From: Mangrovibacter plantisponsor
GTDB taxonomy: Bacteria > Pseudomonadota > Gammaproteobacteria > Enterobacterales > Enterobacteriaceae
DNA length: 64,000 nucleotides
Reading direction: 5' to 3'
NCBI RefSeq assembly: GCF_003182475.1
Contig: NZ_QGTS01000013.1
Span: 62,001 to 126,000 of the forward strand
The translations under genes and the position numbers were made by a program. Of this stretch, positions 59,091 to 64,000 are shown piece by piece (within the stretch, counting starts at the first letter, position 1; each line of letters begins with the position of its first letter). The notes under the pieces are model-generated. The model was not told the origin of the DNA, did no database searches, and worked only from the letters and a program-made list of their open reading frames with translations.

Positions 59091-59124
59091 TACCCCACGG
59101 CTGTAAAAACCGCGGGGTATTGTT
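59091..59124. terminator. Terminator after recG
   Basis: TACCCCACGG (59091-59100) and CCGCGGGGTA (59110-59119) form a ten-position stem with one A-C mismatch and a nine-base loop. It starts at the recG stop codon, and TTGTTT follows. It probably ends the recG transcript and may also serve gltS on the other strand, whose stop is at 59139. Confidence 0.7.
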
Positions 59125-59138
59125 TAGCACGTAATATG

Positions 59139-60344
59139 TCATGCACCAAAAATTGGCAACAACAAATAGAGCTTAATCACCAGCGCATTCACAATATCGA
59201 TGAAGAATGCACCCACCATTGGAACCACCAGAAACGCCATATGCGATGGCCCGAAGCGGTCAGTAATTGCCTGCATATTTGCAATGGCTGTTGGTGTTGC
59301 CCCCAGACCGAAACCACAATGCCCGGCTGCCAGTACTGCCGCATCATAACCTTTGCCCATCAGTCGCCATGTCACGAAGATGGCATACAGCGCCATAGAC
59401 AGTGCCTGCACCGCCAGAATTGCCAGCATCGGTAATGCCAGAGAAGCCAGTTCCCATAATTTCAGGCTCATCAGCGCCATGGCAAGAAACAAGGAAAGGC
59501 TGACGTTACCCAGCACAGAGACCGCCCGGTCAAATACCTGATAGAAACCAATAGCAGACAGAGTATTACTGAGGATAACGCCGACAAACAGCACGCAAAC
59601 AAAAGTAGGCAGCTCAAGCACTGTCCCTTGCAACAGCTGAGCGACAATACGCCCAAGCGTTAAGCAAATGGCAATCATGGCAATGGTTTCCACCAGGACC
59701 AGTGACGTGATCATGCGGCCAATATCTGGCTTTTCGAATGCTGAAGGTACAGCGTTATCATCCGGAGTGCCATCTGGAGTGGATGAGTGTTTGACCAAAT
59801 AACGCGCGACCGGGCCACCAATCAGCCCCCCCAGCACCAAACCAAATGTCGCACAGGCCATTGCCACTTCGGTGGCATTTTCAAACCCGTAACGCTCGGT
59901 AAAGAGCTTACTCCAGGCAGCACCAGTGCCATGGCCGCCAGACAGCGTAATCGACCCGGCTAACAGACCCATTAACGGGTCAAGCCCGAGCACTTTTGCC
60001 ATACCAATGCCGATGGCGTTCTGCATCAGTAACAGACCAACAACGACAATCAAAAATGTACCAAGGACTTTGCCGCCCGAGCGCAGGCTGGCGATATTGG
60101 CATTGAGCCCGATAGTGGCAAAAAAAGCCAACATTAGCGGGTCTTTTAGCGACATATCAAACTCAACTTCCCAGTTTGTCGTCAGTTTGAGCAACAGCAA
60201 TGCCAGTGCGACCAGTAACCCACCAGCGACGGGTTCAGGAATAGTGTATTTTTTCAGGATTGGAACGGTTTGAACCAGTTTACGCCCCAGCAACAGTACC
60301 AGGGTCGCGGCGACCAGCGTAGATAAGGTATCGAGATGAAACAT
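59139..60344 (-). CDS. gltS: Sodium/glutamate symporter GltS
   Basis: GltS imports glutamate with sodium across the inner membrane. From 60344 the product is 401 aa, the E. coli length, starting MFHLDTLSTLVAATLVLLLG. Two repeat halves with re-entrant loops are visible, including SITLSGGHGTGAAWSKL and AGHCGFGLGATPTAIANMQA. An in-frame ATG five residues earlier (60359) gives a longer N terminus not seen in E. coli. It is divergent from xanP. Confidence 0.96.
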   Translation of the reverse strand: MFHLDTLSTLVAATLVLLLGRKLVQTVPILKKYTIPEPVAGGLLVALALLLLKLTTNWEVEFDMSLKDPLMLAFFATIGLNANIASLRSGGKVLGTFLIVVVGLLLMQNAIGIGMAKVLGLDPLMGLLAGSITLSGGHGTGAAWSKLFTERYGFENATEVAMACATFGLVLGGLIGGPVARYLVKHSSTPDGTPDDNAVPSAFEKPDIGRMITSLVLVETIAMIAICLTLGRIVAQLLQGTVLELPTFVCVLFVGVILSNTLSAIGFYQVFDRAVSVLGNVSLSLFLAMALMSLKLWELASLALPMLAILAVQALSMALYAIFVTWRLMGKGYDAAVLAAGHCGFGLGATPTAIANMQAITDRFGPSHMAFLVVPMVGAFFIDIVNALVIKLYLLLPIFGA

Positions 60345-60568
60345 ATTGAAATACTCCATGTGCGCATCAGTTGCTGCACGCTATCGTCCTGTAATAAGAA
60401 ATATCACCAAAAAGCGGATAGACGCATTATTCTAACTAAAAAACAGCCAGAGCTTAGCATAAAAACCAGTTTTCCAGTTATTAACATCATTTTTACAAAA
60501 AGCAACCGTTTGCTTTTACCATTTAGTCCGATAAAATCACCGCTTTTCCACCACGAGATATCCCAATA

Positions 60569-61969
60569 ATGTCCGCGAGCCATTCAGAAGCAGAAAATAC
60601 GCAAACGGTTGCTCAGCCACCGCGTAATAGTGAACTCATTTATCATCTGGAAGACAGGCCGCCTTTGCCGCAAACCTTGTTTGCTGCCTGCCAGCATTTA
60701 TTGGCTATGTTTGTCGCGGTGATCACTCCGGCACTATTAATCTGCCAGGCGCTGGGGTTACCGGCTGCGGATACCCAGCACATCATCAGCATGTCGTTAT
60801 TTGCATCCGGTGTGGCATCCATCATTCAAATTAAAGCCTGGGGCCCGGTAGGTTCCGGTTTATTGTCCATTCAGGGAACCAGCTTTAACTTTGTTTCTCC
60901 ATTGATCATGGGGGGGCTGGCGCTGAAAAATGGTGGGGCAGATATTCCAACAATGATGGCGGCGCTGTTTGGCACATTGATGCTGGCAAGCTGTACCGAA
61001 ATGGTACTGTCGCGCGTTCTGCACCTTGCCCGGCGCATTATCACACCACTGGTTTCGGGCGTAGTGGTCATGATTATCGGGTTATCTCTGATTCAGGTCG
61101 GCCTGACATCTATTGGTGGTGGTTACGCTGCCATGAACGACCACAGCTTTGGCTCCCCTAAAAACCTGTTACTGGCAGGGATAGTTCTGGCCGTCATTAT
61201 TCTGCTTAACCGCCAGCGTAACCCTTATTTACGGGTTGCATCGCTGGTGATTGCCATGGCAATCGGCTACCTTGCTGCAGGGCTTATGGGCATGCTGCCC
61301 GACAACACCACAGCCGCTAACCAGTCGCTGATTATGGTTCCAACGCCGCTTTATTACGGCCTCGGCTTTGACTGGAATCTGTTGGTGCCACTAATGCTGG
61401 TATTTATGGTGACCTCGCTGGAAACGATTGGCGATATTACTGCCACGTCGGATGTTTCAGAACAACCGGTTTCCGGGCCGTTATACATGAAGCGCCTTAA
61501 AGGTGGTGTACTGGCAAATGGCCTGAACTCAATGGTTTCCGCTATTTTCAACACCTTCCCGAACTCCTGCTTTGGCCAAAACAACGGGGTTATCCAGTTA
61601 ACGGGTGTGGCAAGCCGCTATGTCGGGTTTGTGGTTGCACTGATGCTTATCATTTTGGGCCTGTTCCCGGCTGTTAGCGGGTTTGTACAACATATTCCTG
61701 AACCTGTTCTGGGCGGTGCCACCATTGTGATGTTCGGCACCATCGCCGCATCAGGTGTCCGAATTGTGTCTCGTGAACCATTAAACCGCCGCGCCATTCT
61801 GATAATTGCATTGTCGCTGGCGGTAGGTTTGGGCGTATCTCAGCAGCCATTGATTCTGCAGTTTGCTCCTGACTGGCTGAAAAACATGCTCTCTTCCGGG
61901 ATTGCTGCAGGTGGGCTCACCGCTATTCTGCTGAATCTGATTTTCCCGCAAGAAAAAGAAAAGCAATAA
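60569..61969 (+). CDS. xanP: Xanthine permease XanP
   Basis: XanP (YicE) imports xanthine with protons and belongs to the nucleobase-ascorbate transporter family. The 466-aa protein has the family motif [17 protein letters not shown], with its key Gln and Asn, and a conserved His-containing N-terminal [17 protein letters not shown] helix. It matches E. coli XanP over its length and follows gltS in the same order. Confidence 0.97.
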   Translation: MSASHSEAENTQTVAQPPRNSELIYHLEDRPPLPQTLFAACQHLLAMFVAVITPALLICQALGLPAADTQHIISMSLFASGVASIIQIKAWGPVGSGLLSIQGTSFNFVSPLIMGGLALKNGGADIPTMMAALFGTLMLASCTEMVLSRVLHLARRIITPLVSGVVVMIIGLSLIQVGLTSIGGGYAAMNDHSFGSPKNLLLAGIVLAVIILLNRQRNPYLRVASLVIAMAIGYLAAGLMGMLPDNTTAANQSLIMVPTPLYYGLGFDWNLLVPLMLVFMVTSLETIGDITATSDVSEQPVSGPLYMKRLKGGVLANGLNSMVSAIFNTFPNSCFGQNNGVIQLTGVASRYVGFVVALMLIILGLFPAVSGFVQHIPEPVLGGATIVMFGTIAASGVRIVSREPLNRRAILIIALSLAVGLGVSQQPLILQFAPDWLKNMLSSGIAAGGLTAILLNLIFPQEKEKQ

Positions 61970-61980
61970 CAGCTGTTATT

Positions 61981-62017
61981 CGGTATTGGCCCGGTTTGCA
62001 CAACAGGGCCAATACCG
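61981..62017 (+). terminator. Hairpin after xanP
   Basis: CGGTATTGGCCC (61981-61992) and GGGCCAATACCG (62006-62017) form a perfect 12-base stem with a 13-base loop, 12 bases past the xanP stop. The following bases are not T-rich, so this may be a terminator with weak release or an mRNA-stabilising hairpin. Confidence 0.6.
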
Positions 62018-62152
62018 GCATATTTGCCCGATATTCTGCCTGTTTTCTCACCTGTTCCTGTTTACGGATGCAACTCCTCACATATCCACCCTTGAGGTCT
62101 GTATATTTTTAAGGCATAACACCCGAATGATATCTGCGCAGGATGGAAGACT

Positions 62153-63835
62153 ATGAAATTCGCAGGAAAGTTTATTTTCGCACTGCTGCTCGTCGTCTTT
62201 GCGGTGCTGGTTGCAGGGTATTTTGTGGTGCAGACCCCGTGGGGAACCGGGAAAATTGTCCGCTGGGTTAACAACAACACGGGTTATGATTTAAAAATTC
62301 AGTCTGTTTCGCACTCCTGGCGCGCGCCAGACCATGTCATGCTGTCTGGTGTTACATTTGGCAGGAAAGGCCATTCAGCCACTCTGGTGGCAAAGCAGGT
62401 GGATATTGGCCTGAGCGCACGGCAGTTTTCAGAACCTCTGCATGTGGATACCATCCTGTTAGACGGTGGTACCCTGAATTTATTACCTTCTGCCGCACCG
62501 CTACCTTTTCAGGCTGAGCGGTTACAACTCACCAATATGGCTATTAACAGCCCGGAAACTGGCTGGAATCTTACCGCCCAACGGGTAAGTGGTGGGCTGG
62601 TGCCCTGGAAACCTGAACCTGGCAGTATTCTGGGGCGAAACACCCAAATACAGCTCAGTGCCGGGTCGCTGTCACTAAATGGTATCCCGGCCACAAACGT
62701 ACTGATACAGGGCAAAATTGCGCAGCAGGAAGTTATTCTGCAAACTGTGGGCGCTGATATTGCGCGCGGAGCATTAACAGCCAGTGCCCGGCGCAATTCC
62801 GACGGTAGTTGGGAAATTGAGATGCTACGGCTTAATGATATTCGCCTGCAAACTGCTAAATCACTGGCAGATTTTCTGGCCCCGTTAGCCACCGCGCCCT
62901 CATTAATGATTGACCGCCTGGAAGTGACCGGCGCACGCATGGAAGGGCCACAATGGGCAATTACCGATTTGAACTTCGGCCTGCGCAACCTGGCCCTGGC
63001 AAAAGGCGAGTGGCGCAGCAGTGACGGGCAAATATCCCTGAATGCCAGCGATATTATTTATGGGCCGTTTCAGCTCACAGACCCAATTTTTAATGCAGAT
63101 TTGTCTGCAGATGGCATCAAAATTCGCCAGTTTTCGTCACGCTGGGAACGCGGGATGATTCGTGCTGACGGGCAATGGTTGCGGCAATCTCACACTCTGG
63201 CACTGAATGAAGTTGCCGTTGCCGGGCTGGAATACACACTACCCGCGCAATGGAAAACCTGGTGGCAAACCGCTTTGCCAGACTGGCTCCGGACAGTAAC
63301 TATTGGGCGCTTTTCTGCCAGCCGTAATTTGCTGATTGATATTAATCCTGATTTCCCATTCCAGTTTACTGCGCTTGATGGCGACGGTTCGGGTCTGACT
63401 TTGGTGAAAAATAACCAGTGGGGAATTTGGCAGGGTACGCTGAACTTCGCCGCCGCAGGAGCAACGTTCAATAAAGTGGATGTCCGGCGGCCATCAATCA
63501 ATTTGACCGCCACACCCGATAATATTGTAGTAACCGAGCTCAGTGCTTTTACCGAAAAAGGCCTGTTGGATGCTAAAGCACAGGTAAGCCAGGCAGCAGA
63601 ACGGAGGCTCTCGTTACAACTTTCAGGGAAAGGTGTTCCCCTGGATATTCTGCATAACTGGGGTTGGCCAGGCGTTCCGCTTTCGGGCAATGGTAACCTG
63701 CAATTGTCACTACATGGCCGTTTGCAGGCCGGGTTGCCCCTTGCCCCCGGCATGAACGGCACACTGCACCTGACAGACAGCAAAGGCGACCAGGTTGTGC
63801 AAACTATGAATCAGGGAAGCGTGGCAGGGAATTAA
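62153..63835 (+). CDS. yicH: AsmA-family protein YicH
   Basis: YicH belongs to the AsmA-like proteins of Gram-negative bacteria, which span the periplasm and are linked to phospholipid transport to the outer membrane. The 560-aa protein has an N-terminal membrane anchor (FIFALLLVVFAVLVAGYFVV) and then a long beta-rich region with repeated short strands. E. coli YicH is 569 aa and holds the same place after xanP. The exact role is not known. Confidence 0.92.
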   Translation: MKFAGKFIFALLLVVFAVLVAGYFVVQTPWGTGKIVRWVNNNTGYDLKIQSVSHSWRAPDHVMLSGVTFGRKGHSATLVAKQVDIGLSARQFSEPLHVDTILLDGGTLNLLPSAAPLPFQAERLQLTNMAINSPETGWNLTAQRVSGGLVPWKPEPGSILGRNTQIQLSAGSLSLNGIPATNVLIQGKIAQQEVILQTVGADIARGALTASARRNSDGSWEIEMLRLNDIRLQTAKSLADFLAPLATAPSLMIDRLEVTGARMEGPQWAITDLNFGLRNLALAKGEWRSSDGQISLNASDIIYGPFQLTDPIFNADLSADGIKIRQFSSRWERGMIRADGQWLRQSHTLALNEVAVAGLEYTLPAQWKTWWQTALPDWLRTVTIGRFSASRNLLIDINPDFPFQFTALDGDGSGLTLVKNNQWGIWQGTLNFAAAGATFNKVDVRRPSINLTATPDNIVVTELSAFTEKGLLDAKAQVSQAAERRLSLQLSGKGVPLDILHNWGWPGVPLSGNGNLQLSLHGRLQAGLPLAPGMNGTLHLTDSKGDQVVQTMNQGSVAGN

Positions 63836-63837
63836 CC

Positions 63838-63999
63838 CTACTCCTCTTCATTTCCCCCCGCTTCCAGCGCGCCGAACGGTTGCGCCGGAAGCACCATATA
63901 CACCCCTTCGAATACCGCGCCCAGGTGTTCATCGCCAAATAATTTAACCTGCAACTGCACGCGTGATTTTCGCCCGCGGGCCAGGCGATCAAGATCGCC
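63838..63999 (-). CDS. YiiD C-terminal thioesterase-domain protein, partial
   Basis: Only the last 53 residues are in the window. The minus strand reads [20 protein letters not shown], then [20 protein letters not shown], and a short end before TAG. This resembles the final strands of the hot-dog thioesterase domain (YiiD C-terminal type), in which VQLQV and VFEGVYMVL are the last beta strands. It is convergent with yicH, with two bases between stops. In E. coli the next gene here is yicI, so the order has changed. The 5' end lies beyond the window. Confidence 0.7.
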   Translation of the reverse strand, partial: GDLDRLARGRKSRVQLQVKLFGDEHLGAVFEGVYMVLPAQPFGALEAGGNEEE

Positions 64000-64000
64000 A

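Overview
The window is chromosomal DNA from a member of the Enterobacteriaceae. Gene order and near-identity of many proteins to Escherichia coli (waaA, coaD, mutM, rpmG, rpmB, radC, coaBC, dut, slmA, pyrE, rph, yicC; then ligB, gmk, rpoZ, spoT, trmH, recG, gltS, xanP, yicH) show this. A waaE gene between waaA and coaD, as in Klebsiella and Serratia, and a tannase/gallate-decarboxylase module mean it is not E. coli itself. The genus cannot be fixed from the sequence alone.

Region 1 (1-8928, all plus strand) is the end of the waa (LPS core) cluster: a glycosyltransferase cut off by the window start, the O-antigen ligase WaaL, a GT9 heptosyltransferase, three GT4 glycosyltransferases, the Kdo transferase WaaA and the glucosyltransferase WaaE. 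The first six genes are AT-rich compared with what follows, which is usual for this variable locus. Region 2 (8925-16774) is core housekeeping: coenzyme A (coaD, coaBC), base-excision repair (mutM), ribosomal proteins L33/L28, radC, dUTPase, nucleoid occlusion (slmA), and the rph-pyrE pair with its attenuator.

Region 3 (about 16750-36688) is a 19.9-kb integrative island in the 3' end of yicC. A tyrosine integrase lies next to yicC. The far end carries a second copy of the yicC tail, encoding EQIQNIE-stop with different codons, so both att sites can be read. Inside are an AbiE type IV toxin-antitoxin pair, an AlpA/DUF927 maintenance module on the minus strand, two small membrane proteins, a non-coding stretch rich in TTCCA/TGGAA repeats, and a plus-strand defence operon. 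That operon encodes a small HTH protein, a Zn-ribbon adenine methylase (COG1743 type), a Cas4/Dna2-like Fe-S nuclease, an SF1 Dna2/Upf1-like helicase, HamA and HamB of Hachiman, a tightly coupled 44-aa ORF, and a 461-aa protein of unknown function with an internal helix-turn-helix. The methylase plus separate Dna2-like nuclease and helicase in front of Hachiman, with the unknown gene and micro-ORF behind it, is the most interesting system here.

Region 4 (36757-51221) is accessory metabolism between yicC and ligB: a dmsABC DMSO reductase operon, an AEC-family transporter, an XRE/MmyB-type regulator, a LysR regulator divergent from a UbiD-type gallate/protocatechuate decarboxylase with its UbiX-type partner, a DUF554 membrane protein, idi, a secreted tannase, an SDR and an HbpS/GlcG-like protein. 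Tannase releases gallate, and the UbiD/UbiX pair would decarboxylate it, so these genes probably form a plant-phenolic module. Region 5 (51277-64000) returns to the conserved order ligB-(gmk-rpoZ-spoT-trmH-recG)-gltS-xanP-yicH and ends inside a YiiD-type thioesterase-domain gene.
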